From the NCBI RefSeq assembly GCF_003722355.1, contig NZ_QWDD01000001.1:2418001-2482000 (forward strand): a stretch of 64,000 nt of DNA. Reading direction: 5' to 3'. The position numbers and the translations under genes were made by a program. The DNA comes from Methylocystis hirsuta (lineage in GTDB: Bacteria; Pseudomonadota; Alphaproteobacteria; Rhizobiales; Beijerinckiaceae). The notes under the pieces are model-generated. The model was not told where the DNA came from. It ran no database searches and saw only the letters and a program-made list of their open reading frames with translations. This document shows, one piece after another, positions 49,993-59,139 of this stretch (positions within the stretch are counted from its first letter, which is position 1; every line of letters begins with the position of its first letter).

Positions 49993-52900
49993 TCAAACTC
50001 GAAGGGTCTCGTTGGCGCTGCCGCTCATGCGCTTTTCCACGAAGCGCTCGATCACGAAATGCAGCGTCGGGATAACGAAGAGGATCAAACCGGTCGCCGC
50101 AAACAGCCCGCCGACGATGACTGTGCCGAGTCCGCGCTGAACGTCGCTGCCAACGCCCGTCGCCAGCGCCGCCGGGAGCATGCCCACCATCGGCACGGCC
50201 GACGTCATCAGCACGGAACGGAAACGCTCCGCCGCGCCTTCAAGAACCTGATCGCGGAAGTTCGCCCGCTCATCGCCGACGATGTCGTCATCCGCGGCGT
50301 CCGTGCCCAGCCGGCGCGCACGCGCCGACGCGACATGCACCGCCGTGACGCGATTGAGATGCGACACCATGATGATGCCGTTTTGCACCGCGACGCCGAA
50401 GAGCGCCAAGAACCCCACGCCGGTCGCCACGTTCAGCGTCTCTCGCGTCATGATCAGCGCGATCAGACCGCCGAAGGCCGACAGCGGCACCACCCCGAGA
50501 ATGAGCAGCGCGTTTCGCAGCTTGGCGAAGCCAATGTAAAGGATCAGCAGCATCAACAGCAGCACGACGCCGACGATGATCAAGAGCCGCGCCTGCGCGC
50601 GCTGTTGATTTTCGAATTTTCCGCTCCAAACGACGCTATTCGCCTGCTTGTCGTATGAGACGGTCTCTGCGACCTTCTTTTGCGCCTCAGCGAGATATGA
50701 GCTGAGATCCCGGTCGGCGTAGTCGAGTCGAACAGTCAGCACGCGTTTGGTTTTTTCGTGCGAAATGGCGCTTTCGCCGTTCTGCAAAGAGATCTTCGAT
50801 ATCGCCGACAAGGGAATTTGCGCGCCCGAAGCCGTCTTCACAAGCAGGTCGCTGAGCTCCTCCGGACTGCTGCGAGACTGAAGAGGAAAGCGCACCGTCA
50901 TGTCGTAGCTGCGGTCGTTCACATAAATCTGTCCGATCGAGGCGCCGCCGACTCCGATCTGGATCATATTCGATACGTCGGAAACATTGATGCCGTAGCG
51001 CGCGGCTGCGGCGCGATCGATATGGAAGGCAATCTGCGGAATCGGCGGCTCCTGCACGATGGATGTCTGTGTGGTGCCTTTCACCGTCTTCAGCGCGGCG
51101 ACGATCTCATTGCCGATGCGGCGCGTCTCCTTGAGGTCTTCACCGAAAATCTTGACCACCATTGCGCTGTGCGCGCCGCTGACGAGATCATTGACGTTGT
51201 CGATAATCGGCTGGCTCACGCCGACATCCATCCCTGGAAGCTGGCTGAGGCGGTTGGTCAGCTTGGCGATGAATTGCTCTTTCGTTTCGCGTTCGGGCCA
51301 TGAGTCGTAGCGGTTCAGTCCAACGGGCGTTTCAATATGGCTCGTGGTCCAAGGGTCCGTGCGATCGTCGTTCCGGCCGATCTGGGTGATGACGTAGGAG
51401 ACCTCCGGAAACTCCATCACGGCGCGACGCAAATCGCTCGCCATGTCGGATGCTTTTTCGAAGGATATGCCGCTTGGCAGCTGCACTTGCAGCCAAAGCG
51501 AGCCTTCGTCGAGATTGGGAAGAAAGTCGCGTCCAACCGCGCCGCCGGCCATGACGACTCCCCAAACTGCGATCGCTGTCGTGACATAGACGATCGCCGG
51601 TCGCTCCAAGCAGCGATAGAGCAATTCCTTGTAGCGCTCCCCCATCCATTCCAACACGCGGTTGTGAAAGGGTTTCGACGGATAGCGTAACGCCATATAG
51701 GCAAGGCTTGGCACGAGCATCAGCGTGCACAGGAGGGCGCCGATCAGCGCGTAGGCGATCGTATAGGCGACCGGCGCGAAAAGTCGCGCCTCGACGCGCT
51801 CCAGTCCCAAAAGCGGCACGTAGCCGGCGATGATGATGATCGTGGCGAAAAAGATCGGCCGCACCACCTGGCCGACGACAAATTGAACGTCACCGACCCG
51901 AAGCTCGCGGTCGGGATTGTGCTCCCGTAGCCTGAGAATCGATTCTGTTACGATGATCGCGCCGTCGACGATAATGCCGAAGTCGATCGACCCGAGGGAC
52001 AGAAGATTGGCCGGCAGCTTGGTGAAGTTCATCAGGATAAAGGCGAAGGCCAGCGACAGCGGAATTGTCGCGGCCACGACCAGCGAACTGCGCGGGCTGC
52101 CGAGAAAAAGCATCAACACCACGACGACGAGGACGATGCCTTCCGTCACGGTGTGCGCGACCTTTGAGACCGTGAGCTGCACGAGCTCATTGCGGTCCAT
52201 GTAGGGAACGATCTTCACCTCTTGCGGCGCAAGTTGCGCATTGAGTTCGTCAATTCGATCATGCAACGCCTTCAAAACGACCGTGGCGTTCTCGCCTTTC
52301 AGCATCTGCACGACGCCCTGAATGGCGTTCGAGTTGTAATCCTTGCCCAGCATGCCCTCGCGTTCCTGGGCGCTGTACCGCGGCGTCCCGACGTCGCGGG
52401 TCAACACGGGGACGCCGCCATGCTCGGCGATGACAATGTTTCCCAGGTCCTCCTTGGTGCGGACGAGGCCAATGCTGCGAATGACATAGGCTTGTTCGCC
52501 GCGCGTGATGCGGCTGCCGCCGGCGCTGGCGCTGTTGGCGGCGATGGAGTTGGTGACGTCCGTAAGTCCGAGCCCATAGCGCTGCATCGCGACCGGATCG
52601 AGCTGGAGCTGAAACTGACGCGTGACGCCGCCGAAATTGGCGACGCTGGCCACGCCGGGAACCTGGTTGAGCGCCGGAATTACAATCCAGCGCTGGGTTT
52701 CCGACAGTTCTTCGACATTTTTGGCGTCGGACTCCAGAGTGTATCTGAGAATTTCTCCCGTCGGACCCGTGAGCGGACCAAGCGCCGGCTGAATGTTGGG
52801 AGGAAGCGACACCTGGGCGATGCGCTCCAATACGCGTTGGCGCGCCCAATAGTCCTCGACGCCGTCCTTGAACACCATGGTGATGAGCGACAACGCGAAG

Positions 52901-53160
52901 GTGCTGGTCGAGCGGATGGTGAGCAAGCCCGGCGTGCTCGCCAGCACGCGTTCCAGGGGAACGGTGATTTGCTGTTCCACTTCCTCCGCGGCAAGGCCCG
53001 TGGCCTTGGTCGTGACGAGTACCGTCACATCGCCGATTTCGGGATAGGCTTCGATCTTGAGCTGTGTCCAGGAATAGACGCCGCCGGCGAAGAGGATCGC
53101 CGTCGCCAATATCACGCCGGCGCGGTTCCTGAGGCAAAATTCGACGATGCGCTCAATCAT
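49993..53160 (-). CDS. Heavy-metal RND efflux pump (CzcA/CusA family)
   Basis: A 1055-residue HME-RND transporter. N-terminal MIERIVEFCLRNRAGVILATAILFAGGVYSW, two large periplasmic loops and 12 membrane helices; helix 4 carries SIDFGIIVDGAIIVTESILRLREHNP, the acidic HME signature. Methionines for Cu(I)/Ag(I) transport as in CusA are not obvious in the porter loops, and the DFGxxVDGA form fits Czc-type divalent pumps. The metal is not certain. It overlaps the adaptor gene by 8 bp. Confidence 0.9.
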   Translation of the reverse strand: MIERIVEFCLRNRAGVILATAILFAGGVYSWTQLKIEAYPEIGDVTVLVTTKATGLAAEEVEQQITVPLERVLASTPGLLTIRSTSTFALSLITMVFKDGVEDYWARQRVLERIAQVSLPPNIQPALGPLTGPTGEILRYTLESDAKNVEELSETQRWIVIPALNQVPGVASVANFGGVTRQFQLQLDPVAMQRYGLGLTDVTNSIAANSASAGGSRITRGEQAYVIRSIGLVRTKEDLGNIVIAEHGGVPVLTRDVGTPRYSAQEREGMLGKDYNSNAIQGVVQMLKGENATVVLKALHDRIDELNAQLAPQEVKIVPYMDRNELVQLTVSKVAHTVTEGIVLVVVVLMLFLGSPRSSLVVAATIPLSLAFAFILMNFTKLPANLLSLGSIDFGIIVDGAIIVTESILRLREHNPDRELRVGDVQFVVGQVVRPIFFATIIIIAGYVPLLGLERVEARLFAPVAYTIAYALIGALLCTLMLVPSLAYMALRYPSKPFHNRVLEWMGERYKELLYRCLERPAIVYVTTAIAVWGVVMAGGAVGRDFLPNLDEGSLWLQVQLPSGISFEKASDMASDLRRAVMEFPEVSYVITQIGRNDDRTDPWTTSHIETPVGLNRYDSWPERETKEQFIAKLTNRLSQLPGMDVGVSQPIIDNVNDLVSGAHSAMVVKIFGEDLKETRRIGNEIVAALKTVKGTTQTSIVQEPPIPQIAFHIDRAAAARYGINVSDVSNMIQIGVGGASIGQIYVNDRSYDMTVRFPLQSRSSPEELSDLLVKTASGAQIPLSAISKISLQNGESAISHEKTKRVLTVRLDYADRDLSSYLAEAQKKVAETVSYDKQANSVVWSGKFENQQRAQARLLIIVGVVLLLMLLILYIGFAKLRNALLILGVVPLSAFGGLIALIMTRETLNVATGVGFLALFGVAVQNGIIMVSHLNRVTAVHVASARARRLGTDAADDDIVGDERANFRDQVLEGAAERFRSVLMTSAVPMVGMLPAALATGVGSDVQRGLGTVIVGGLFAATGLILFVIPTLHFVIERFVEKRMSGSANETLRV

Positions 53161-54367
53161 TCAAGAGCACCCCGCCCCGCACGACGATCCGCTGGCCGGC
53201 GCTGAGTCCCTCGACAACCGCGCCGCCGTTGATGTCGGCTTCGGGGTCGACGGGCCGCCGCTCGAAGGTCCAAGGCGCGACCTCGACGAAAACGTTCGAC
53301 GCATCGTTGACCATCATCAGAGCCGAGGGCGGGATAACCACGCGCTGCGACGGCGGCGAGAAGAAGCGCACGGTCGCGAACATGTTCAATTTGAACATGC
53401 CGTTTGGGTTAGCAAAAGCGATGCGCACTTTGTTGCGACGCGTGTCAGCCTCGAGCAATTGGCTAATAATTTCGACCTTGCCGGCGAATACTTCGTGGGG
53501 ATAGGCGACAAGCGAGACTTCGACCCTTTCCCCCTTCTGTACAAAGGAGAGATCTTTCTCCTGCACGCTTGCGGTGACCCATACGCGATCGAGATTGGCG
53601 ATGGTCATCATCGGCGATGTGGTGTTGTCGATGAAGTCGCCGGGCGCCGTATCAAGCGCCGTGATGGTGCCGTCGATCGGCGCATTGAGGGTGATCTTCC
53701 GCTGGCCCGTAAGCTTGCTGTTGTCGCCAATTACGTCGAGCCGGGCTTCGGCGCGCTTCAATTCCGACGTCGCCTGCAGAAAGTCATTCTGCGCCTGCTC
53801 GAGGTCTCTAAGCGCGAGACCGCCCGCCTTATTCAGTCCCGTGGCGCGATCGAGCGCGCTTTTGGTCAGCTTCGCGGTGGCTCGGGCCTTTTCAGCGTCG
53901 GCCACCGCCTGCGCCAAATCGCCTGAATCGATGGTCGCGAGCGGCTGGCCCCTCTTCACGTTGTCGCCCAGCTCGACGTTGAGCTCGCTAACCCGTCCGT
54001 TGACGGGCGCCAAAACTCTCACCGTCCGCGCCGGATCGGCTTCGACCGCGCCGGGGACAATGCGACTCAGGCTAACGTTCCGGATCTCGACCGGGGCGAC
54101 GGCGATGTGACTCCGATAGGGCGAGCCATCGGGAATGAAGATCGTTTTACCCTTGCGCACGAGCGGCGGCGCGCGTCGCCCTTCTCGCGGCGACCCTGTC
54201 TCCTGGCGGGAAAAACTCCTCTCCAGAGCGAAGCGATAAATGAGCATGCCGAACAGGACCAATGCGGCGGCCATTGCGGCGCTGAAGATTTGGCGCCGGC
54301 TCAAAGCAAAACGGTTCATGAGACCCAGCGCTCGTTTTACGTCCAGTTTGCCGCTCAACAGACTCAT
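53153..54367 (-). CDS. RND periplasmic adaptor (CzcB/CusB-type)
   Basis: A 404-residue membrane-fusion protein. A membrane anchor lies near residues 25-45 (FSAAMAAALVLFGMLIYRFAL); then VLAPVNGRVSELNVELGDNVKRGQPLATIDSGDLAQ (lipoyl half-motif), a helical hairpin (AVADAEKARATAKLTKSALD) and a beta-barrel with DRVWVTASVQEKDLSFVQKGERVEV. The N-terminal start is uncertain: ATG 54367 or 54319, or TTG 54412. It is first in the operon that continues with the pump and outer-membrane factor. Confidence 0.88.
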   Translation of the reverse strand: MSLLSGKLDVKRALGLMNRFALSRRQIFSAAMAAALVLFGMLIYRFALERSFSRQETGSPREGRRAPPLVRKGKTIFIPDGSPYRSHIAVAPVEIRNVSLSRIVPGAVEADPARTVRVLAPVNGRVSELNVELGDNVKRGQPLATIDSGDLAQAVADAEKARATAKLTKSALDRATGLNKAGGLALRDLEQAQNDFLQATSELKRAEARLDVIGDNSKLTGQRKITLNAPIDGTITALDTAPGDFIDNTTSPMMTIANLDRVWVTASVQEKDLSFVQKGERVEVSLVAYPHEVFAGKVEIISQLLEADTRRNKVRIAFANPNGMFKLNMFATVRFFSPPSQRVVIPPSALMMVNDASNVFVEVAPWTFERRPVDPEADINGGAVVEGLSAGQRIVVRGGVLLND

Positions 54368-54616
54368 GCCCGAGGGCCCGCCGCTTATTCGCAAGAGAAG
54401 GGAGACAGTCAACGTTCCAGCTTAAGCACAGCGAACTGCGACTGAATGGTGACTGCCAGCCTTGCCAAGTGACTTAGATGCTACTGGTTTGTTTCTGGAG
54501 TATTGCTGGAGCGCCAGCGCTCTGATTTGGGATGTACATGAGCACAGATGGCGCGGCGAAACTGGGTGATGCAGCGCAGCGCGGGCACGCGATGATCGCG
54601 CCTTGTGAGTCGCGCG

Positions 54617-54718
54617 GAATTGCGCCGACTCGCTTTTTTGGCCGGACGCCAGCATAGACGCCGAAGCCGCGCGGCGCCGTGTCTCACAGGAACTGATTCG
54701 GAGGCGCCGGCGGGCGCG
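54617..54718 (-). pseudogene. Integrase gene fragment (N-terminal)
   Basis: The minus strand encodes PPAPPNQFL-stop-DTAPRGFGVY and, two bases out of frame, MLASGQKSESAQFR. Together these match PPGPPQQFLWDTALRGFGVYVLASGQKTYVAQFR of the integrase at 46128-47426. The Trp codon has become TGA and about two bases are missing in the YVLA part. Only about 34 codons remain. It marks a former element end next to the metal-efflux operon. Confidence 0.8.
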
Positions 54719-54763
54719 CGTAAAAACAAATAGTATAAACGGCTACGCGCGTTGCAAAAAAGA

Positions 54764-54790
54764 AGGGCGAGACGGTCAGCGTCTCGCCCT
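54764..54790 (-). terminator. Strong intrinsic terminator, minus orientation
   Basis: AGGGCGAGACG (54764-54774) and CGTCTCGCCCT (54780-54790) form a perfect 11-bp stem with loop GTCAG. Read on the minus strand the stem is followed by TCTTTTTTG. It would stop transcripts coming from above 54790, but no clear minus-strand gene lies there, so it may be left over from a deleted gene. Confidence 0.7.
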
Positions 54791-55046
54791 AGACATACGC
54801 CGCGAAATTCGGTCCGATCAATGAGACCAAGCCGCAGCCCACTGCAACTGTTGTGATTGCCGCAATGTTCCGATCAACGGTCCTTCCTAGCCTCCGACGC
54901 GGCAGTGCTCCACCTGTGGAAAATACCTAGTTGATAAGGGGTTAGACGAAACCGAAGACGCGCTCCGCGCTCCAAGTCCTCAAACCACCGGGGGCTGCCC
55001 TCGCCGGATCTGCACGCCGACGTGATTTCGACGAAGGCGTCGGCTA

Positions 55047-55158
55047 GGAGGTTCCGAAAAAATTGACAGACTTTTTCGATGAGAACCTGCTCCAGCATTT
55101 TGATTTGAGCGATTCCTTATCGATCACGTGATTCGATGTAATCGATAAGCGCTCTAGG
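55047..55158 (-). repeat. Dispersed two-hairpin repeat, copy 2
   Basis: The reverse complement of this block matches 12013-12124 closely; for example the segments GATCGATAAGGAATCGCTCA and GGAGCAGGTTCTCATCGAAA are shared. Hairpin arms GAGCG/CGCTC and AGGTTC/GAACCT are kept, but hairpin B has lost part of its arm symmetry here. Two copies 43 kb apart on opposite strands point to a genome-wide intergenic repeat family. Confidence 0.8.
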
Positions 55159-55237
55159 AGGCTATCGGCTATAAGGCTGGTTCGGATCGAGAACGGCGAC
55201 GCCGCACCGACCGACACGGAATTTCGAGAGGAACATC

Positions 55238-55678
55238 GTGAGGATCTCGTTGAAAAGCACTCGTCTCGCGGGCTCAGCGATGCCCCGCCGACATCAGCGT
55301 CGAAGCGCATGCGCTGGGTTCGCCGGAGGCGCCCTTGCCATTGCGATTTTGGCCGTCGCGCTCTCCAGCGCCGCCGACGCGAAGCAGAAGCATGCGGTTC
55401 CTCCGCCAGTCCCAGCGGGCGCAGAGACGGCGCCGCCTTTGGATCAATGCGGCCATCCGATCGTCACGGACAGCATCGGAAAACCGTACATCGACCCTGT
55501 CTGCATCGCCCTCTCCGATCACCTGCAGCCTCCGCTCTATATTCCCCAGCCTGAATGCAATAGAGGCGTGGAGCCTTATGATTCGAATTGCTTCTTCGAG
55601 AGACTCTTTACGGTGATGACGGCCTCGCCGGGCCCCCGGCCGCTCGATAGTCCTCCTGCTCCCTATCGCTTTAAATAA
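55238..55678 (+). CDS. Hypothetical secreted protein
   Basis: A 146-residue protein with a long signal-like N-terminus (basic, then FAGGALAIAILAVALSSAADA, cleavage near residue 48). The mature part is Pro-rich with four to five cysteines (DQCGHPIV, DPVCIAL, PECNRG, SNCFFERL) that could form disulfides. The start is GTG 55238 with GAGAGG upstream; ATG codons inside the signal are alternatives. Family not recognised. Confidence 0.55.
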   Translation: MRISLKSTRLAGSAMPRRHQRRSACAGFAGGALAIAILAVALSSAADAKQKHAVPPPVPAGAETAPPLDQCGHPIVTDSIGKPYIDPVCIALSDHLQPPLYIPQPECNRGVEPYDSNCFFERLFTVMTASPGPRPLDSPPAPYRFK

Positions 55679-55829
55679 TCCTTGAGCGATTCACGCCGGG
55701 CGGCGCTCTCATCTGACGACCGGACTGCCTCCGCATAGGGCGCGGCGGGGCGCGAGAATCGACGCCATTTCGCCGCGATTCAGGCGCATGTACAAAATCT
55801 CCGCCCTATTCCGAAGGTGGGATTAACGC

Positions 55830-56651
55830 ATGCACGACCTCATCATTCCGCCGGAGCCGCCCCTGCCGAAAAGACGCGGCCCGCCAGCAAAACTGCCGGT
55901 GGAGATCGTCATCGACCGCCGCGGCAATCGGCCGGTCCGCTATGGTCTGATCGCCGCGTTGATCGGTCTTGCCGGACTTGCGGCCACGCACTTCTATGCG
56001 CCCGACCGTTCCAAGGACGCGGCAGTGCAAAAGGCTGAGGCGCCGGCGCCCCAGCAGGTCGCGATCCCGGTGTTGGACGAAGCGTCGAAGCGTCGGATCG
56101 CCGCCCTTCAAGATGAAGTGCAGGAACTGCGCACGAAATTGGACGCCGTGGAGAAACGCCAACAGGCCGACAGTGTTCGCGCACAGCCCGCCGCCAGCCC
56201 CCCTCCGCCCGCTGCCGAAAACCAAGCTGCCGCAGTCGCCGCAAAAGCTGCGCCCGTGACGCGTTCGCCCGAAAAGGGGCAGCCCAAAGTTGCGCGCGCC
56301 GCCGGAAAGGAAAACGCCAACGTTGACATGACGCCCGTCCAGACGATCGCGCCGGCTCCGAAAGTCGTTAGCGGCTACAGGGTGCGCGACGTTTATCACG
56401 GCGCCGCTCTTATTGAATCGGACAGGGGCATGATCGGCGTCGAGCCCGGCGAAGTCGTGCCGGGCGTTGGTCGAGTGATGGCCATTCAGGAACGCGGCGG
56501 TCGCTGGGTGGTCGTCACGGAGAGCGGAGAAATTCTGGGGAACGCGCGTGGACAGTCGCGCGCCGCGGCTCCGCGTCAGCGCCAATTCGCGCGAGAACTC
56601 GACGGCTTTGAGCCCGGCCCCTTCGAACCGCCGATGTTTCCTCGCTACTGA
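55830..56651 (+). CDS. Single-span protein with coiled coil and small beta domain
   Basis: A 273-residue protein. A proline-rich cytoplasmic N-terminus (residues 1-35) is followed by a membrane helix (about 37-56, RYGLIAALIGLAGLAATHFY), a coiled coil (about 78-110, LDEASKRRIAALQDEVQELRTKLDAVEKRQ), an Ala/Pro-rich linker and a C-terminal beta-rich part (VRDVYHGAALIESDRGMIGVEPGEVVPGVGRVMAIQERGGRWVVVTESGEI). The end resembles PilP- or secretion-associated beta domains, only loosely. Function unknown. Confidence 0.65.
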   Translation: MHDLIIPPEPPLPKRRGPPAKLPVEIVIDRRGNRPVRYGLIAALIGLAGLAATHFYAPDRSKDAAVQKAEAPAPQQVAIPVLDEASKRRIAALQDEVQELRTKLDAVEKRQQADSVRAQPAASPPPPAAENQAAAVAAKAAPVTRSPEKGQPKVARAAGKENANVDMTPVQTIAPAPKVVSGYRVRDVYHGAALIESDRGMIGVEPGEVVPGVGRVMAIQERGGRWVVVTESGEILGNARGQSRAAAPRQRQFARELDGFEPGPFEPPMFPRY

Positions 56652-56740
56652 TGATCGGCGCTCGTCGCTCCGAGGAGCGCGGGCGGGGAGAGTGAACGCA
56701 CGCGCGCCAGGATGCGCGTGAGCCTTCGAGGCGATCGCAA

Positions 56741-57013
56741 TCAGTTGCGACGCGCCGGCAAGAGGCGAAGCGTTTCGAACGGTCCCCAGGCGAATTTGCC
56801 AGTGTCGACGGCGAAATCGCCGTCAGCGACATATTCCACGACGAGTTCGGAAATCTTCCGCCACTCTTCTGGCGTAGGCGCTTCCCAAATCGCTTCCGGC
56901 GTTCGCTCGTCATTGCACAGAGCAAAGATCGCCTGGGCGATTGCGGGATGGGTTTGCCGGTTGACGCTCCATCCGACCGGCGGCGGGATGCATGAGCATA
57001 TTCGATTGTTCAT
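56741..57013 (-). CDS. Hypothetical 90-residue protein
   Basis: MNNRICSCIPPPVGWSVNRQ starts the protein; AIAQAIFALCNDERTPEAIWEAPTPEEWRKISELVVEYVADGDFAVD follows. ATG 57013 has a GAGGAGG site 5-11 bp upstream, which decides the start over 57031. Two early cysteines (CSC) stand out. No family recognised. Confidence 0.6.
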   Translation of the reverse strand: MNNRICSCIPPPVGWSVNRQTHPAIAQAIFALCNDERTPEAIWEAPTPEEWRKISELVVEYVADGDFAVDTGKFAWGPFETLRLLPARRN

Positions 57014-57256
57014 CGTCGCCTCCTCGGGCACGTTTCGCCCGGCGCGAGGCGCGCCGTATTGAATGTTAGCATAAAAGGCGGCAGGCTGGAGAGATCTTCG
57101 CCAATAATTTCGCTGGCTTGATCACAGCGGCGCCTTGTCTGAATATTAGCCGGAGCAAGATCCATTCTGGAGTGCGCGGCGATTCCGAAGACGTGAAGGT
57201 AGACCATGAACGCTGCCCTATATGCAGTCTTAGGCGCATCTGCTGCGAGGTTTCAC

Positions 57257-57613
57257 ATGCAAAAACTCGCCGCGATGGCGACGGCGTGCGCAGCCTTGAG
57301 TTTGACCTGGGAAACCGCCGCCGCGGGGGCAATGAGCGCCAATAATTTCATGCTTCCGACGAAAGACGTCGCGCTCAAATGCAAGCCGCTGAACTACTCC
57401 ATACATTGCTCAATATCTTTGAGAGCTAATCCACAATACAGTTCTTATTGTTTCTATGTCGCGGCGGGTCAATCATATCCAATGAAGACTGACTACCGTT
57501 TCGGATTTTATAACGACGTCGTCAGCCTCCAGCTCAAGAATAGTTCTCCGGTGACCGCCCAGCTGAGAGAGCTGAGGACCGGCGCGCATGCGCGATGCCT
57601 TGAGGCCGGGTGA
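57257..57613 (+). CDS. Hypothetical secreted Cys-containing protein
   Basis: A 118-residue protein with a signal peptide (MQKLAAMATACAALSLTWETAAA) and a mature domain with five cysteines (LKCKPLNYSIHCSISL, YCFYVAAG, ARCLEAG). GAGG precedes ATG 57257; an in-frame ATG at 57206 would add 17 residues. The gene is visibly less GC-rich than its surroundings, especially 57390-57530. It may be acquired DNA. Function unknown. Confidence 0.55.
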   Translation: MQKLAAMATACAALSLTWETAAAGAMSANNFMLPTKDVALKCKPLNYSIHCSISLRANPQYSSYCFYVAAGQSYPMKTDYRFGFYNDVVSLQLKNSSPVTAQLRELRTGAHARCLEAG

Positions 57614-57852
57614 TCGGGGGGCGCCGTTCCTTCGCGCCGGCGCGCTGCTTTCCCTTCGCTTGCAACGGGAGTCGACGCGGCGCAAGGATGCAAATGGGGA
57701 AAATGAAGGCGGCGGCGCGTCTATTCAACTCAGTTTACCGAATTTGTCTTAACCTGATGCTTTCCTTCGGGCGCTAAACTGGCTCAGGCGTCACGTCGCC
57801 CTAGCTGATAATGCGCAGCTAATGTGCGACGCCTTTTGGGGGCTATATAGGC

Positions 57853-58539
57853 ATGTCAAAATCTCTTTTCACTTCATTGGCGAAAGTCGCCGCACTCGCG
57901 CTCCTTTTCGCCTCCCTCGGTGCGCCAGCGTTGGCGCAACCGATCAATGTGCTGATTTTCGGCGATAGCCTCACGTCTGGCTTCGACCTTCCCGAGGCGC
58001 AAGGATTTCCGGCTCAGCTCAAACGCCGGCTGCTCGCCGACGGCTATAATGTTGTCGTGTGGAACGGCTCCAACGCCGGCGACACCAGCGCCGACGGCTA
58101 CGCGCGCATTAACCAGGCGCTGCAATACAATCCAGATCTCGTCCTTGTCGAGTTCGGCGCCAACGACATGCTGGACCATACCGATCCGCGCGTCACCTAC
58201 CGCTATCTCGACGCGATCATCCGCATTTGCAAGGCGCGTGGCGCGCGCGTGATCCTTGCCGGCATGCTCTCGCTGCCGAAGAACGGACCAAACTATATCG
58301 TCGGGTTCAACAACATCTATCCGACTCTCGCGCACAGCAATCGCGTCCCGCCCTATACTTTCATGCTGGCCGGAGTCTACGGCCACCCGGCGCTTATGCA
58401 GAGCGACAACGAGCACCCGAATGCGCTTGGCGCCGCAGTCATGGCGGCCGGCATCGCGCCGCTGATCGAGGCGAATCTGCGCAGTATCCGCGTCGCCTCG
58501 CCGACTCGTCGCCGCGCTCCGCTATTATCGCGGCGATAA
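57853..58539 (+). CDS. SGNH-hydrolase arylesterase (TesA-like)
   Basis: A 228-residue secreted GDSL esterase. Signal peptide to about residue 28 (APALAQ). Block I is VLIFGDSLTSGFDLPEAQGFP (nucleophile Ser in GDS), block III GANDML, and block V SDNEHPNALGAAVMA with the catalytic Asp/His. This matches TesA/arylesterases that hydrolyse short acyl esters in the periplasm. Upstream the gap of about 240 bp holds no gene. Confidence 0.88.
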   Translation: MSKSLFTSLAKVAALALLFASLGAPALAQPINVLIFGDSLTSGFDLPEAQGFPAQLKRRLLADGYNVVVWNGSNAGDTSADGYARINQALQYNPDLVLVEFGANDMLDHTDPRVTYRYLDAIIRICKARGARVILAGMLSLPKNGPNYIVGFNNIYPTLAHSNRVPPYTFMLAGVYGHPALMQSDNEHPNALGAAVMAAGIAPLIEANLRSIRVASPTRRRAPLLSRR

Positions 58540-58583
58540 CCGCGAGAGCACGCCAGCGATGCGCCCGGACGATGGAGGCGACG

Positions 58584-58844
58584 ATGCGGATACTTCGGCT
58601 GGCGGTTCTTCTGCTCTTTACGCCGGTGTGTGTTTCCCCGGCGTCGGCGCAGGCCACGGCCGCGGACATTGTCGCGGCGCATATTCGAAGCCAGGGATAC
58701 CCCTGCAACGCGCCGCAAGCCGCAAAGCGCGACCCTCGTGCTTCCAAACCGGACGAGCAGGTCTGGCTGCTGACCTGCACAAACGCCCGCTATCGCGTGC
58801 GTCTGGTCCCCGATATGGCTGCGGCTGTCGAGCGAATTCATTGA
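58584..58844 (+). CDS. Small secreted protein
   Basis: An 86-residue protein with a signal peptide (MRILRLAVLLLFTPVCVSPASAQ) and a mature part with ATAADIVAAHIRSQGYPCNAPQAA and LLTCTNARYRVRLVPDMAAAVERI. The two mature cysteines probably pair. The pattern of a Cys pair with a YRVRLVPDM strand is common in small Rhizobiales periplasmic proteins. GGAGG precedes the ATG. It follows the esterase gene by 44 bp and may be cotranscribed. Confidence 0.65.
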   Translation: MRILRLAVLLLFTPVCVSPASAQATAADIVAAHIRSQGYPCNAPQAAKRDPRASKPDEQVWLLTCTNARYRVRLVPDMAAAVERIH

Positions 58845-59018
58845 GCTGACGCCGGCCGCGCTTTGGCGACGACCCCGCGCCCGGACGTGTGATCGCCGAG
58901 GGCCTCGCGCGTGATTTTGGGCCTCAGGGCTCGACGAAGCCGAAAAAGGCGTTCTCTTGCCATCGCGCCGGGCCTTTGGCATATGTCTGTCGCGCACCGC
59001 CTCATTATGCGGACGCAT

Positions 59019-59108
59019 GGAGACGTGGCCGAGAGGCTGAAGGCGACGGTTTGCTAAATCGTTATAGGGGAAACCCTATCGTGGGTTCGAATCCCACCGT
59101 CTCCGCCA
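59019..59108 (+). tRNA. tRNA-Ser (anticodon GCT)
   Basis: A 90-nt class II tRNA. Acceptor GGAGACG pairs with CGTCTCC, then G and CCA. The anticodon stem ACGGT/ATCGT encloses TTGCTAA (anticodon GCT). A long variable arm (TATAGGGGAAACCCTATC) and T arm GTGGGTTCGAATCCCAC are present. An IS481-type remnant begins 31 bp downstream. Confidence 0.96.
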
Positions 59109-59139
59109 GTCCAGATATTGTCCGGACCGAGGACATAGG

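Larger units (their letters stand above)
54413..55237. other. Gene-poor junction region
   Basis: About 825 bp without an intact gene. It contains the efflux-operon promoter region, a decayed integrase fragment (54617-54718), an intrinsic hairpin (54764-54790) and the second copy of the dispersed repeat (55047-55158). A 74-residue minus-strand frame at 54874-55098 starts inside the repeat and is not convincing. It looks like the scar of an old island end. Confidence 0.6.

Noticed and set aside
48569..50140. A 523-codon plus-strand frame opposite the outer-membrane efflux gene
   Set aside because: It is antisense to a gene with a lipobox and OEP repeats, and its sequence is Arg/Glu/Leu-rich without any fold signal.
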